The position numbers were made by a program, and so were the translations under genes. DNA of 15,850 nucleotides from an uncultured Bacillaceae bacterium. Its GTDB lineage: Bacteria > Bacillota > Bacilli > Bacillales > Caldibacillaceae. Below, in pieces: positions 1 through 7,582 of this stretch. Location of the stretch: assembly GCA_937934645.1 (NCBI GenBank), contig CALGYZ010000077.1, positions 1 through 15,850 on the forward strand, in the 5' to 3' direction. Under the pieces are notes generated by a model. That model saw only the letters and a program-made list of their open reading frames with translations, did no database searches and was not told the origin of the DNA. Position 1 is the first letter of the stretch; each line of letters begins with the position of its first letter.

Positions 1-1107
1 TGTTACGACAACAAAAATGGATGTATCGTCCTGTTCATAACGGGCATATACGGTATTTTCCATTTTGACCGCCGTCATCATGCCGACGGTTTTCAGCGGA
101 TCAAACCCTTTCTCTTTTACAAAACCGGCCATTTCTTCCCGGTAATTTTGCGAACGGTAATTTTTTTCCACATGCCGGTTGATAAACGTGTTATGCCAGC
201 CGAACCCCGAACCGATGATACCTGACGACATCGTTCGAAGCATGAAAGGGGTCTTAACGAGGACATGATCTTCATAAATGCGCAAATACTCTTCCGTAAT
301 TTCATTCCGCTGATTCTCCGCGGAACCGTTCGGCAATAAAACCATCACCGGCGCCGGCACTTCCGGATGTTGGTGCATATTGACATTTGTTCTGTACACA
401 TCCCGGATAATTTTCTCATTTAACACTTTCTGCGGCGTATCCATCCGGATGATTTCCCCTTTTTCCATCAAAAGCAGCCGGTCACAGTACAACCCGGCCA
501 AATTGATATCATGGAAGATGGAAACAACGGTCAACTTCCGTTCCCGCGTCCATTGTAAAAGAAGATCCAGGAGCTCCTTTTGATACGATAAATCGAGATG
601 GTTTGTCGGTTCATCCAACAGTAAAATTTCCGGTTCCTGGGCCAGGGCCTGGGCCAAAAAAACCCGTTGCCGTTCCCCTCCGGATAAAAAATCAATGGAC
701 ACATCCTGAAAATGGCTCACCCCGGTCCATTCCATTACATCCCGGGTCACTTTTTCATCCCGGCCGTTCCACGTTTGGAACAACTCCCGCTTATGGGCGT
801 ATCTGCCGAGGGAAACCGTCTCTTTTACTGTATATGAAAATGTTTGTCCGGTATGCTGAGGGAGAACCGCCATAATTTTTGCCAGTTCCTTCGCCTTATA
901 CGATTGGATTGATTTGTTTTTCACAAAGACGTTCCCTTTTGTAAAAGGAAGCACCCCGCTTAATATTTTCAACAACGTTGTTTTTCCGCTTCCGTTCGGC
1001 CCCAGAATGCCGAAAAATTCCCCCTTTTTAACCGAAAACGAAATATCACGGATCACCGGCGCATCACCGTAGCCGCCTGTTAACTGTTCCACTTTTATTA
1101 ATGTCAT
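1..1107 (-). CDS. btuD: Cobalamin ABC transporter ATPase fused to CbiZ (partial, C-terminus beyond window)
   Basis: This is the ATPase of the vitamin B12 importer. Reading from the ATG at 1107 the frame stays open to the window edge (369 residues seen). Visible motifs are Walker A GPNGSGKTT (residues 36-44), Q-loop Gln84, signature LSGGE (141-145), Walker B ILLLDE (161-166) and H-loop His199, so the nucleotide-binding domain is complete. From about residue 255 a second domain follows, with RTMSSG, IIGSGFGWHNTF and VGMMTAVKM. This resembles CbiZ adenosylcobinamide amidohydrolase, which removes the nucleotide loop from corrinoids for salvage. The same fusion is known in B. subtilis YvrA. The ATG overlaps the btuC stop (ATGA, 1104-1107) and has a GGAGG-like site upstream, implying translational coupling. 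The ABC assignment is certain; B12 specificity rests on the CbiZ domain and the riboswitch. Confidence 0.9.
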   Translation of the reverse strand, partial: MTLIKVEQLTGGYGDAPVIRDISFSVKKGEFFGILGPNGSGKTTLLKILSGVLPFTKGNVFVKNKSIQSYKAKELAKIMAVLPQHTGQTFSYTVKETVSLGRYAHKRELFQTWNGRDEKVTRDVMEWTGVSHFQDVSIDFLSGGERQRVFLAQALAQEPEILLLDEPTNHLDLSYQKELLDLLLQWTRERKLTVVSIFHDINLAGLYCDRLLLMEKGEIIRMDTPQKVLNEKIIRDVYRTNVNMHQHPEVPAPVMVLLPNGSAENQRNEITEEYLRIYEDHVLVKTPFMLRTMSSGIIGSGFGWHNTFINRHVEKNYRSQNYREEMAGFVKEKGFDPLKTVGMMTAVKMENTVYARYEQDDTSIFVVVT

Positions 1108-2162
1108 CTCCGTCCTCCCTTTCTTCTCGTCCGCATTAATATCACGGCAAACACCGGTGCCCCGATTAATGAAGTAATCACACCAATCGGCAGCTCGGCC
1201 GGGGAAATGATGGTTCTGGATACTAAATCGGCAAGGATAAGGAAACCGCTTCCGGCCAAAACGGATAACGGCAGCAAATGTCTGTGATCCGGTCCCCAGA
1301 TCAACCGGATAAAATGGGGAACAACAAGACCGACAAAACCGATCGTTCCCGAAACGGCAACAGCTGCTCCCGTCAAAATGGATCCAGCTGATAAAATGAC
1401 TATTTTCCGCTTTTTAACATCCACACCTAAATGCCGGGCCCGTTCTTCACCAAATGTCATCGCATTCAACTCATGCGTATTCATGAGCAATAAAACCGAA
1501 CCCGCAAGAAAAAAAGGAAATATAATTTTTACATAATTCCATCCTCGCATCGATACACTGCCTAGCAGCCAGCCGATAATTTGATGAAGTTCATTATCTG
1601 TTAATGCGACCATCAAGGAAATAAAAGCGCTCAAAAATGAACTGAAGATCACCCCGGTGAGAATAATGGTTTCCACTCGCATCAAACGGTCAACCGACCG
1701 AGCAAAAAATAACACCGTAACAATAGTGATTAAAGCAAAAACAATGCTTAAAAAAGGCAGAGTATAACTTCCTGTAAAAGGAAAGGAAATGTTGAAAAAA
1801 ATGGTCAGTACCGCACCGACAGAAGCACCCGATGACACACCGAGGGTATACGGATCCGCAAGGGGGTTCCGTAACAACCCCTGGAATGCGGCTCCGGCAA
1901 TGGCCAGGGACGCGCCGACAAATCCGGCAAGAATCACCCGTGGCAAGCGGATATCCCAAATAACGGATGTATACATCGGATCAACTTCCGGATAAGAAAT
2001 ATGGAAAATTTCGGAACATATAACCTTTAAAATAACGGGGACGGGAACCGTAACCGTTCCCGCTGAAATCCCGATCACAACCGATGTAACTAAAAACAGG
2101 GTAACCAATACATAGGCAAACAGTTTATTACTCAAAAATTTCCGGGTATACTGCTTTGGCAA
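1104..2162 (-). CDS. btuC: Cobalamin ABC transporter permease (FecCD/BtuC family)
   Basis: This is the membrane permease of the B12 importer, 352 aa and very hydrophobic, with about ten predicted transmembrane helices as usual for FecCD/BtuC proteins. Family signatures are visible: FRNPLADPYTLG-like text after the third helix (here LLRNPLADPYTLG), GEERARHLGVD as the coupling helix that contacts the ATPase, and GFVGLVVPHFIRL and PAELPIGVITSLIGAP near the C-terminus. The chosen start is a TTG at 2162, which overlaps the end of btuF by 35 bp, with AAGGGA about 9 nt upstream. A TTG at 2135 is an alternative but would cut into the N-terminal tail. The stop overlaps the btuD start. The family includes siderophore permeases, so substrate is inferred from the operon: riboswitch upstream and CbiZ-fused ATPase downstream. 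Confidence 0.93.
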   Translation of the reverse strand: MPKQYTRKFLSNKLFAYVLVTLFLVTSVVIGISAGTVTVPVPVILKVICSEIFHISYPEVDPMYTSVIWDIRLPRVILAGFVGASLAIAGAAFQGLLRNPLADPYTLGVSSGASVGAVLTIFFNISFPFTGSYTLPFLSIVFALITIVTVLFFARSVDRLMRVETIILTGVIFSSFLSAFISLMVALTDNELHQIIGWLLGSVSMRGWNYVKIIFPFFLAGSVLLLMNTHELNAMTFGEERARHLGVDVKKRKIVILSAGSILTGAAVAVSGTIGFVGLVVPHFIRLIWGPDHRHLLPLSVLAGSGFLILADLVSRTIISPAELPIGVITSLIGAPVFAVILMRTRRKGGRR

Positions 2163-3090
2163 TTTCCTCTATCCCTTCGGCAAGACGCGGACCCGGACGG
2201 GTGACGGTATCATTGTCCACATCATAAATTTGCTTGTTTTTCACGGCGGTAACGTCCTGCCATCCGTCACGCTCCGGAATTTCTTTATCCGAGTCGGATC
2301 CGGCATACGCCCCGTATGTAGTGATAATGACGTCCGGATCGGCTTCAATGACCGCTTCCTGATCTACTTTCGGCCAGCCTTCCTTTTTAATAATGTTTTC
2401 CGCACCGATCAATTGCAGCATCTCATCAATAAATGTATTTTTGCCCGCTACACTGATATCCGGTGCCGGCCATACTTCAACATACACTTTCTTTTTCTCT
2501 GCATCTGTTCCGATTTGGTCCTGAATTTCTTTAATCTTATTTTTAATACCTTGTACGATTTTTTCAGCCTCATCCAGTTTTCCCGTAGCTTCCCCAATCA
2601 TCTTGATTGAATCATAAGCGTCGGAAAAGTTTGCCGCATCATTGACGACAAGAACGGTAATACCCGCATCTTCCAATTGTTGCAATCCTTCCTGCGGATT
2701 GATTTCACTGGCTAATACCAGATCCGGCTTAAGGGAAATGATTTTTTCAATATTTAATTCCATGCCGCCGACTCTTTCTTTTTCCTCTACTTCTTCCGGA
2801 TAGTTATCGTGGTCCGATACACCGACAATTTCTTTCTCGAGCCCGAGCGCAAAAGCAGTTTCTGTATTACTTGGGATTAATGACACAATCCGTTCCGGCT
2901 TTTCTTCGACGACAACTTCACTTCCGCGCGCATCCTTTACTGTTACCGGAAAAGCCACATTTTTATTTTCCCGCTGTTCAGCCTCCTGATATCCGTTATG
3001 ATCCGCATTTTCCGTTTGATTTCCGCCTGCACAGGCAGTCAGCAAACCAAATGTTAAAAATAATATCAATAAAAGCAGACGCTTTTTCAT
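2128..3090 (-). CDS. btuF: Cobalamin-binding lipoprotein (BtuF/YvrC type)
   Basis: This is the substrate-binding component of the B12 importer, 320 aa. The N-terminus is a lipoprotein signal: MKKR, a hydrophobic stretch, then the lipobox LTAC with Cys20 as the expected lipidated residue. The protein should be anchored on the outer face of the membrane. The mature part is a Peripla_BP_2/TroA-like fold: PERIVSLIPSNTETAFALG (about 65-83), KPDLVLAS (about 124-131), a long interlobe helix around 160-190, and DPDVIITTYG near 250. The ATG at 3090 is preceded by AAGGAG at about 8 nt spacing. It is the first gene of the operon, directly downstream of a B12 riboswitch, which supports corrinoid rather than siderophore binding. 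It corresponds to B. subtilis YvrC. Confidence 0.92.
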   Translation of the reverse strand: MKKRLLLLILFLTFGLLTACAGGNQTENADHNGYQEAEQRENKNVAFPVTVKDARGSEVVVEEKPERIVSLIPSNTETAFALGLEKEIVGVSDHDNYPEEVEEKERVGGMELNIEKIISLKPDLVLASEINPQEGLQQLEDAGITVLVVNDAANFSDAYDSIKMIGEATGKLDEAEKIVQGIKNKIKEIQDQIGTDAEKKKVYVEVWPAPDISVAGKNTFIDEMLQLIGAENIIKKEGWPKVDQEAVIEADPDVIITTYGAYAGSDSDKEIPERDGWQDVTAVKNKQIYDVDNDTVTRPGPRLAEGIEEIAKAVYPEIFE

Positions 3091-3148
3091 CTTCCCCTCT
3101 CCTTCTCACCCTTTTTCTATTCATTCCCGGAAAATTCCATCCGCACCA

Positions 3149-3181
3149 GAAAAAAAAAGCATCTCCAAGGCATGGAGATGC
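3149..3181 (-). terminator. Riboswitch-controlled intrinsic terminator ahead of btuF
   Basis: On the minus strand a 9-bp perfect stem (GCATCTCCA / TGGAGATGC, 3159-3181) with a short loop is followed by ten U residues (3149-3158). It lies between the B12 aptamer and the btuF start, so it is the OFF structure of a transcriptional riboswitch. Confidence 0.92.
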
Positions 3182-3213
3182 AATTCGTCCGAACAGTCTG
3201 ACGATCCATTGCA
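3179..3213 (-). promoter_or_regulatory. Probable antiterminator stem of the B12 riboswitch
   Basis: An inverted repeat TGCAAT...ATTGCA with an inner TCGTC/GACGA pairing spans this stretch. Its 3' arm takes in the first bases of the terminator stem (GCA at 3179-3181), so the two hairpins look mutually exclusive. The role is inferred from this overlap. No folding energy was computed. Confidence 0.5.
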
Positions 3214-3245
3214 CACCTCCCTATCCTCGTAGGTCAACCGGTGCA

Positions 3246-3405
3246 AGAACAGGCAGGTCTCCTGGCTCATGGTCATCGCTCCCTTACGCCTTCCCGTCAT
3301 AAATTACAGTGGCATCATGTTAAAGGAGCTCCCATTCACAGTGGCGGGACCGCGTTGGATTTTCACCAACTTCCCTTTTAAGTCTTGTAAAAAGACACCT
3401 GTTCT
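3246..3405 (-). promoter_or_regulatory. Cobalamin riboswitch aptamer
   Basis: On the minus strand the aptamer is closed by a P1 stem AGAACAGG (3398-3405) with CCTGTTCT (3246-3253). Inside are the hallmarks of the family: the stretch GGTCCCGCCACTGTG (about 3339-3353), a second GCCACTGT (about 3307-3314), and the B12 box AGCCAGGAGACCTGCC (3252-3267). Binding of adenosylcobalamin-type ligand should favour the downstream terminator and shut off btuF-btuC-btuD. The match to the family consensus is clear by eye and the direction agrees with the operon. Confidence 0.95.
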
Positions 3406-3432
3406 TTCATATGAAATTTTCCTTATTAATAA

Positions 3433-3460
3433 TGTATATCATTCTGCCATTTTTCGTCAA
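3433..3460 (-). promoter_or_regulatory. Sigma-A-like promoter of the btu operon
   Basis: On the minus strand TTGACG (3455-3460), a 16-bp spacer and TATACA (3433-3438) form a good vegetative promoter. The predicted start near 3426 is about 20 nt before the riboswitch P1 stem. Confidence 0.7.
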
Positions 3461-3556
3461 GGACATTTGTACGGGTGTATAAAAAAGAAAACAACCCTAA
3501 AATTTTATATGTTTTGACGATAAAGAGAAAAATTGTCGTATTTTGTAAAATAATAA

Positions 3557-3608
3557 TTGAAACAATTTTCAACTTTATAAAACATATATATGTTATACAT
3601 GTTATACT
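3557..3608 (+). promoter_or_regulatory. Promoter region of the GNAT gene with palindromes and a tandem repeat
   Basis: An extended -10 element TGTTATACT ends at 3608 (TATACT 3603-3608); no convincing -35 is present at the right distance. The element is the second unit of a tandem repeat of ATGTTATAC (3590-3598, 3599-3607). Upstream are a 14-bp perfect palindrome AACATATATATGTT (3581-3594) and an inverted repeat TTGAAA-CAAT-TTTCAA (3557-3572). These could be operators, but AT-rich DNA gives such symmetry by chance fairly often. Confidence 0.4.
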
Positions 3609-3649
3609 ATGAGTGTACAGCGAAAAAGCAGATCAAGGGGGAGTCTTAT

Positions 3650-3931
3650 ATGGAAATTAGAGAAACGGCCAATCAATTTTATATAGAAGAAAACGGGGAA
3701 AAAATCGCCCGGATTGATTTTTTACCCTCAGAAGAAAACGGTACCAAGTCAATCAAAGTGACACATACGGTTGTTGATGAAGCCCATGGCGGAAAAGGAC
3801 TCGGTAAAAAACTAGTACATAAAGTTGCCGAGTACGCACGTAAAAATGATATAAAAATTATCCCCGAATGCTGGTATGCAAAACGGGTGCTGGAAAAAGA
3901 TGAAAAATATAAAGATCTGATTATCGGTTAA
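3650..3931 (+). CDS. Small GNAT-like N-acetyltransferase (COG2388/YjdJ type)
   Basis: A 93-aa protein of the short GNAT-like family that keeps only the acetyl-CoA-binding core. It has THTVVDEAHGGKGLGKKL (residues 38-55), where the glycine-rich turn should hold the CoA pyrophosphate, and PECWYAKRVL (72-81), with the Cys74 typical of this family. The substrate is unknown; small acceptors or protein N-termini are possible for relatives. The start is ATG 3650 rather than the in-frame ATG 3590, because AAGGGGGAG lies 6-7 nt upstream of 3650, and 3590 lies inside the promoter. It stands alone, divergent from the btu operon, with its own terminator. Confidence 0.87.
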   Translation: MEIRETANQFYIEENGEKIARIDFLPSEENGTKSIKVTHTVVDEAHGGKGLGKKLVHKVAEYARKNDIKIIPECWYAKRVLEKDEKYKDLIIG

Positions 3932-3955
3932 GAAGGGCGGATGCTCTTCTTTTTT
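3930..3955 (+). terminator. Intrinsic terminator of the GNAT gene
   Basis: AAGAAGGGC and GCTCTTCTT pair as a 9-bp stem with one G-U, loop GGAT, followed by a U-run. It starts inside the stop codon of the gene. Confidence 0.85.
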
Positions 3956-3975
3956 GTTTCAGCTCCCTTGCAATA

Positions 3976-4004
3976 TTGGAAAATTTGTTTTTTTAAAGTA
4001 TGAT
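3976..4004 (+). promoter_or_regulatory. Sigma-A-like promoter of the EamA transporter gene
   Basis: TTGGAA (3976-3981), exactly 17 bp of spacer, then TATGAT (3999-4004). It sits 35 bp before the start codon and just after the GNAT terminator. Confidence 0.75.
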
Positions 4005-4038
4005 AGTCTTACAATCTCAGTAAAGCAGGGAGCAAAAA

Positions 4039-5001
4039 ATGAAAAGAATTTCAAAGACTACAGGTTTCATTCTCGTCATCTCAGGAGCAATTTTTTGGGG
4101 AGTCGGTGGAACAGTCAGCCAAAAATTGTTCCAAGAATTTCATATCGAAGTTGATTGGCTTGTAACGGTGCGCTTATTATCAGCTGGATTCGCCCTTTTA
4201 ATAATTCAGTTTTTCCGGAAAGACCGGTCACAAATTTTCCGGATCTGGAGTAACCGGAATACAGCGTTCCGGCTGCTAGTTTACGGTTTGGCCGGCATGC
4301 TTGCCGTCCAATATACATACATGGCTTCAATCGACCGAGGCAATGCGGCTGTCGCAACCTTGCTGCAATATATGGCGCCGGTTTTGATCATCATTTATAC
4401 CGCTTTGCGGAAGCAGACCGTTTGGTCGCGGATGGATGCCTTAACCGTCACACTTGCCCTTACCGGAAGCTTTCTCCTGTTAACAAACGGCTCCGTTTCC
4501 CAACTGTCTGTTCCGCTGCCGGCGGCCATCTGGGGACTGTTATCCGCTGTCGCCCTTGCTTTTTATACACTGTATCCCATTCCTTTACTAAAACAATTTG
4601 ATTCCCTGGTCATCGTCGGCTGGGCGATGATGATCGGCGGATTGACATTGAGTTTCATCCATCCGCCCTGGAAATTCAATGTTTCAATGATGACTGCGGA
4701 AATCCTTTTCTATATTTTGTTTGTTATCATCTTCGGCACGATGCTTTCCTTTTGGTTTTATATTGAAAGCCTGCAATACTTGCAACCGAAGGAAACGAGT
4801 CTTTTGAGCTGCCTGGAACCGCTCGCTTCCGTGTTAACGACCGTTTTTTGGCTGAATGTTCCCTTCGGCCTCTGGCAATGGGCCGGTTCGGGACTAATGA
4901 TTTTAATGATTATGTTATTGGCTTTGACGCAGAAGGAAAATACAAGGAAAAAACAAACGGAAACATTAACTTCGTACGAACAACATCCGCCCGGCAAGTA
5001 A
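4039..5001 (+). CDS. EamA/DMT-family transporter
   Basis: A 320-aa integral membrane protein of the drug/metabolite transporter superfamily. Two EamA repeats of about five helices each are visible: the first begins GFILVISGAIFWGVGGTVSQ (9-28) and ends near LLTNG (about 150), the second begins AAIWGLLSAVALAFYTLY (about 161-178) and ends LMILMIMLLAL (about 291-301). The tail is short and charged. Members export amino acids, metabolites or drugs; nothing here identifies the substrate. The ATG at 4039 follows AGGGAG at 6 nt. It is a single-gene transcription unit with its own promoter. Confidence 0.9.
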   Translation: MKRISKTTGFILVISGAIFWGVGGTVSQKLFQEFHIEVDWLVTVRLLSAGFALLIIQFFRKDRSQIFRIWSNRNTAFRLLVYGLAGMLAVQYTYMASIDRGNAAVATLLQYMAPVLIIIYTALRKQTVWSRMDALTVTLALTGSFLLLTNGSVSQLSVPLPAAIWGLLSAVALAFYTLYPIPLLKQFDSLVIVGWAMMIGGLTLSFIHPPWKFNVSMMTAEILFYILFVIIFGTMLSFWFYIESLQYLQPKETSLLSCLEPLASVLTTVFWLNVPFGLWQWAGSGLMILMIMLLALTQKENTRKKQTETLTSYEQHPPGK

Positions 5002-5203
5002 AAACACTGGCAGTGAAAGGAGTACGGTTTTCCGGAAAGGGGTGAACGGATTGCCCGTTTTCCAAGGAGAAATAAACGGAGCCGGGACATAACCGGCGGC
5101 AAATCATAGGACAAGAAGAAGTTGAGGAAATCTTTAATCCTCCTGTCTCATTTTGATACTTCAGTCATTCTTTTACTTCGTTCTTTTGTTGTTTAAAAGA
5201 AAA
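5002..5203. other. Intergenic stretch with weak hairpins, no gene seen
   Basis: Between the EamA gene and the shared terminator there is no convincing gene. Two weak inverted repeats are present: GCCGG-GACATAA-CCGGC (about 5080-5096) and GAGGA...TCCTC (about 5124-5142) followed by TGTCTCATTTT. The second could be a poor terminator for the EamA gene. Confidence 0.35.
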
Positions 5204-5239
5204 GCCGGCAGCATTTTACATTCGTAAAGTGCCACCGGC
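5204..5239 (-). terminator. Intrinsic terminator of the HAD phosphatase gene
   Basis: A long imperfect stem: GCCGG pairs with CCGGC, then GCA with TGC, and TTTAC with GTAAA around a small loop. On the minus strand the stem is followed by CTTTTCTTTT. It lies 25 bp past the stop codon of the minus-strand gene and may also stop plus-strand transcripts from the EamA gene. Confidence 0.8.
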
Positions 5240-5263
5240 GTTGTTATTTAAGAGTTTTCATTT

Positions 5264-6043
5264 TTACAATAACCCGACCAATTGTAAACCGTATAAGATC
5301 CCGTCCTCTTCGCTAGATTTTGTTACGTATTTTGCAGCCGCTTTTACTTCCTCGACAGCATTCCCCATCGCGACGCTGTTCGGAACGGATTTCAGCATTT
5401 CAATATCATTTAATGCATCACCGAAGGCATATTGCCGTTCTTTGGGAATTCCGAGGGCTTCCGTAATTTTTTTAATACCTTCCGCTTTCGAGCCGTTATT
5501 CGGAAGAACATCGACTGAATACGGATGCCAGCGGATAAACTTTAAGTCAGAAAATTGTTCTTCGTACGGTTTTTCTTCCCCCTCCGCACAAACTAAAAAC
5601 ATTTGATACAAATCGCGGTTCACATAATAATCAGGATCATGGGAAGGGAAACGGTGAATTTTTAACGATTCGACACTGTCCCGGATAAAAGAATGCTCCG
5701 GAACATTGGCTTTCATATCCTGATGATCGAGATAAACGACCGGATGATCATTCTCCGAAGCCGTCTCGGTTAATTCCTCAATCGCACCGGGTTTGATCGG
5801 ATTCGTATACAACACTTCACCGTTCAATACGACATATTGCCCGTTAAAGCTTACGTACGTATCAATTTCCAGTTCCTCCCGCAAATCTTCGAACATGAAC
5901 GGAGCCCGGCCTGTCGCAATGGCCACCATATGTCCTTTTTCTTTCAGACGAAAAACAGCTTCCTTTGCAGATTGCGGAAGTTGTTTTCTGGAATCCAGCA
6001 ACGTCCCGTCTATATCAAAAAAGATAATATTGCGCTCAATCAT
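5264..6043 (-). CDS. Cof-type HAD-IIB phosphatase (YkrA-like)
   Basis: A 259-aa soluble haloacid-dehalogenase-type phosphatase. Motif I is DIDGT (10-14) with nucleophile Asp10 and general acid Asp12; motif II ATGR (43-46); motif III Lys186 in NGSKAEGI; motif IV GDALND (208-213) for Mg2+ binding. A C2-type cap spans about 80-180. Such enzymes hydrolyse sugar phosphates, flavin precursors or other small phosphates, and the specific substrate is not readable. I use the ATG at 6043, preceded by AGGTGAT. The frame extends in the 5' direction to 6127, but those 28 residues are encoded by a hairpin and promoter and are not family-like. It is monocistronic and unrelated to the CRISPR operon upstream. 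Confidence 0.92.
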   Translation of the reverse strand: MIERNIIFFDIDGTLLDSRKQLPQSAKEAVFRLKEKGHMVAIATGRAPFMFEDLREELEIDTYVSFNGQYVVLNGEVLYTNPIKPGAIEELTETASENDHPVVYLDHQDMKANVPEHSFIRDSVESLKIHRFPSHDPDYYVNRDLYQMFLVCAEGEEKPYEEQFSDLKFIRWHPYSVDVLPNNGSKAEGIKKITEALGIPKERQYAFGDALNDIEMLKSVPNSVAMGNAVEEVKAAAKYVTKSSEEDGILYGLQLVGLL

Positions 6044-6080
6044 TTCATCACCTGCAATAAAGTATTTACCGCTACTCCTA

Positions 6081-6109
6081 TTTAAACAGTGAAAAGGCTT
6101 CCAGGTCAA
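6081..6109 (-). promoter_or_regulatory. Candidate promoter of the HAD phosphatase gene
   Basis: On the minus strand TTGACC (6104-6109), 17 bp, then TTTAAA (6081-6086), about 38 bp before the start codon. The -35 sits in the loop of the inverted repeat at 6092-6124. Confidence 0.5.
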
Positions 6110-6124
6110 GCTGGAAGGCCTTTT
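6092..6124. repeat. Inverted repeat, possible bidirectional terminator or operator
   Basis: AAAAGGC-TTCCAG and CTGGAA-GGCCTTTT pair with a single bulged base around a 6-nt loop. A four-T tract ends each strand, so it could act as a weak terminator either way. It overlaps the candidate promoter of the HAD gene, which makes an operator role possible. Confidence 0.5.
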
Positions 6125-6241
6125 CAAAATCTTCCTTTAGCCGTCGTAGAAGTAGGGAACAAAATGATTTTTATAACGATTTTCGAACGTGCTGGGAAAT
6201 ATATGAGAACAGAAGAACCCACGATAAAATGTGTTGTGATG

Positions 6242-6280
6242 AAAAGTCCGGCCGCTAGTATCCATTGCGGCCGGACTTTT
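6242..6280 (-). terminator. Terminator of the type III-B CRISPR operon
   Basis: A perfect 14-bp inverted repeat: AAAAGTCCGGCCGC and GCGGCCGGACTTTT around an 11-nt loop. On the minus strand it begins inside the stop codon of the last gene and ends in a short U-tract. It is the strongest hairpin in the window and marks the operon end. Confidence 0.9.
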
Positions 6281-7568
6281 ACAGATAGCTGCTTTCTTTT
6301 ACTGGTGCATGGTAGTATTTCAAAAGATGTTCTTTATAACGCTCAAACAATTCTTTAAATTGCTTCTCCAAATCTTTTGCTGACAATGGATGCTCTCTCA
6401 TGCCGGCATGGTTAATATCATTACGGTTATCACCAATTTGATGGATGATCTTCAGTAAGGCTGGAAAATTTAACAAGTGGTCAATCATTTTTTGAATGTG
6501 ATGGTCGTCGTCGTCTTCGCATTCAATCTTCAATTTTTGGACAATTTTTATTGCTGAATTGATCGCCTTACTGGCTTTTAATCTGTCATCCCGCTTACTC
6601 ATTTCAAATCCAAATTTCAAGCATGTCGCCGTAATCATTAATTCACCAGCCATTGTATAGGATTGCTGGTAGAGTCCGTGCTTCCAGCACCATTCAATTG
6701 CTGCCAAACCAGATAGAACCGGATCCTTATCAACCATGGATTGAATATCTTTTTTAACTTTTGTCAGTAATTCTGTCAAGGGCAAAAATGCCGGACGAAG
6801 CATCACTTCTTTTATTTGTTCGATGCTTTCAATCGCATATTCTGCTTTTTCAGGGAGATCCATACTCCGATTCGTTTGCAGTGCTGATATTAATTCATCC
6901 CAGCTTTCGGCCAACTGTCTCACATATTTTAAATCAATGGTCGTTCTCCGTTCTTTCTTCCGTATCGCAATATCCTTTTCTTTAATCCAGTCTGTTAATC
7001 CCTCAACACGGCCAGTTTTTGTAAATGTGTACACATTAGTGATCCAATCTTGCATATCGACGAGCGAAGTTAAATCTATAATCGGAAATTCTTTTATTTC
7101 CGCTTTTGGATCATAAACTCCATAATAAATCCCATCGACCTGAATATTTTTTGTAATTCTGGCAAAATGGATAGATAAGAGCGCCAACATAGGCTGGTAA
7201 CGAAAGGAGTGAGTGATATCAAAGATAACCCGGTCCTGATTTTCCATTATTTTTATAATAGTTTCAAACAGTTGCCAAATCGTTTCGATACTTTGCTCTG
7301 AAGATATATCATGGGTTTGGATCCAAAGACCATTTTCTTCAAATTTTCTCAATTTATGATAGAGAGAATGATCACCGGACCAATTAGCATTCTTTGCTTC
7401 AGGTGTTAATAAAATATGTATCTCATCAACCGGTGTTTTCTGCTTTAAGTATAGGTCAATCAGGGCTTCCTGAACATAGTTCGTCGGTTCAGCAATAAAA
7501 CCGTCTATTTTGTAAGTACAAGTCTCATACTTTCCGGTACCTAAAAAGGTAATAAGTTTCCTCGTCAT
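6279..7568 (-). CDS. csx2: CARF-HEPN ribonuclease, TM1812/Csx2 family (TIGR02221)
   Basis: A 429-aa predicted cOA-activated RNase, last gene of the Cmr operon. The N-terminal CARF domain (about 1-190) shows FLGTGKY (8-14), LLTPEAKNANW (about 53-63), DITHSFRYQP (117-126) and GIYYGVYD (about 148-155), the pattern of the TM1812 family. The helical C-terminal half carries RNDINH (382-387), a match to the HEPN RX4-6H catalytic motif. Known relatives (Csx1/Csm6) dimerise, bind cyclic oligoadenylate in the CARF pocket and cut RNA non-specifically. I choose ATG 7568, with AGGGGGG 7 nt upstream; a TTG at 7574 is too close to that site. It begins 14 bp after the csx20 stop. Which cOA ring it senses cannot be read. 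Confidence 0.9.
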   Translation of the reverse strand: MTRKLITFLGTGKYETCTYKIDGFIAEPTNYVQEALIDLYLKQKTPVDEIHILLTPEAKNANWSGDHSLYHKLRKFEENGLWIQTHDISSEQSIETIWQLFETIIKIMENQDRVIFDITHSFRYQPMLALLSIHFARITKNIQVDGIYYGVYDPKAEIKEFPIIDLTSLVDMQDWITNVYTFTKTGRVEGLTDWIKEKDIAIRKKERRTTIDLKYVRQLAESWDELISALQTNRSMDLPEKAEYAIESIEQIKEVMLRPAFLPLTELLTKVKKDIQSMVDKDPVLSGLAAIEWCWKHGLYQQSYTMAGELMITATCLKFGFEMSKRDDRLKASKAINSAIKIVQKLKIECEDDDDHHIQKMIDHLLNFPALLKIIHQIGDNRNDINHAGMREHPLSAKDLEKQFKELFERYKEHLLKYYHAPVKESSYL

Positions 7569-7582
7569 GACCAAGCCCCCCT

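Noticed and set aside
2871..3302. A 143-codon plus-strand frame and a 72-codon minus-strand frame (2996-3214) across the btuF 5' end and riboswitch
   Set aside because: They are antisense to btuF or lie within structured riboswitch RNA, have no ribosome binding site and no family resemblance.
5080..5150. Stretch with GGGACATAA and TGTCTCA, reminiscent of dispersed palindromic repeats in Firmicutes
   Set aside because: The symmetry is weak and only one copy is present, so a mobile repeat cannot be supported.
6044..6127. Upstream extension of the HAD phosphatase to 287 residues
   Set aside because: The extra residues come from the hairpin and promoter and do not resemble the family, while ATG 6043 has a good ribosome binding site and starts right before the DIDGT strand.
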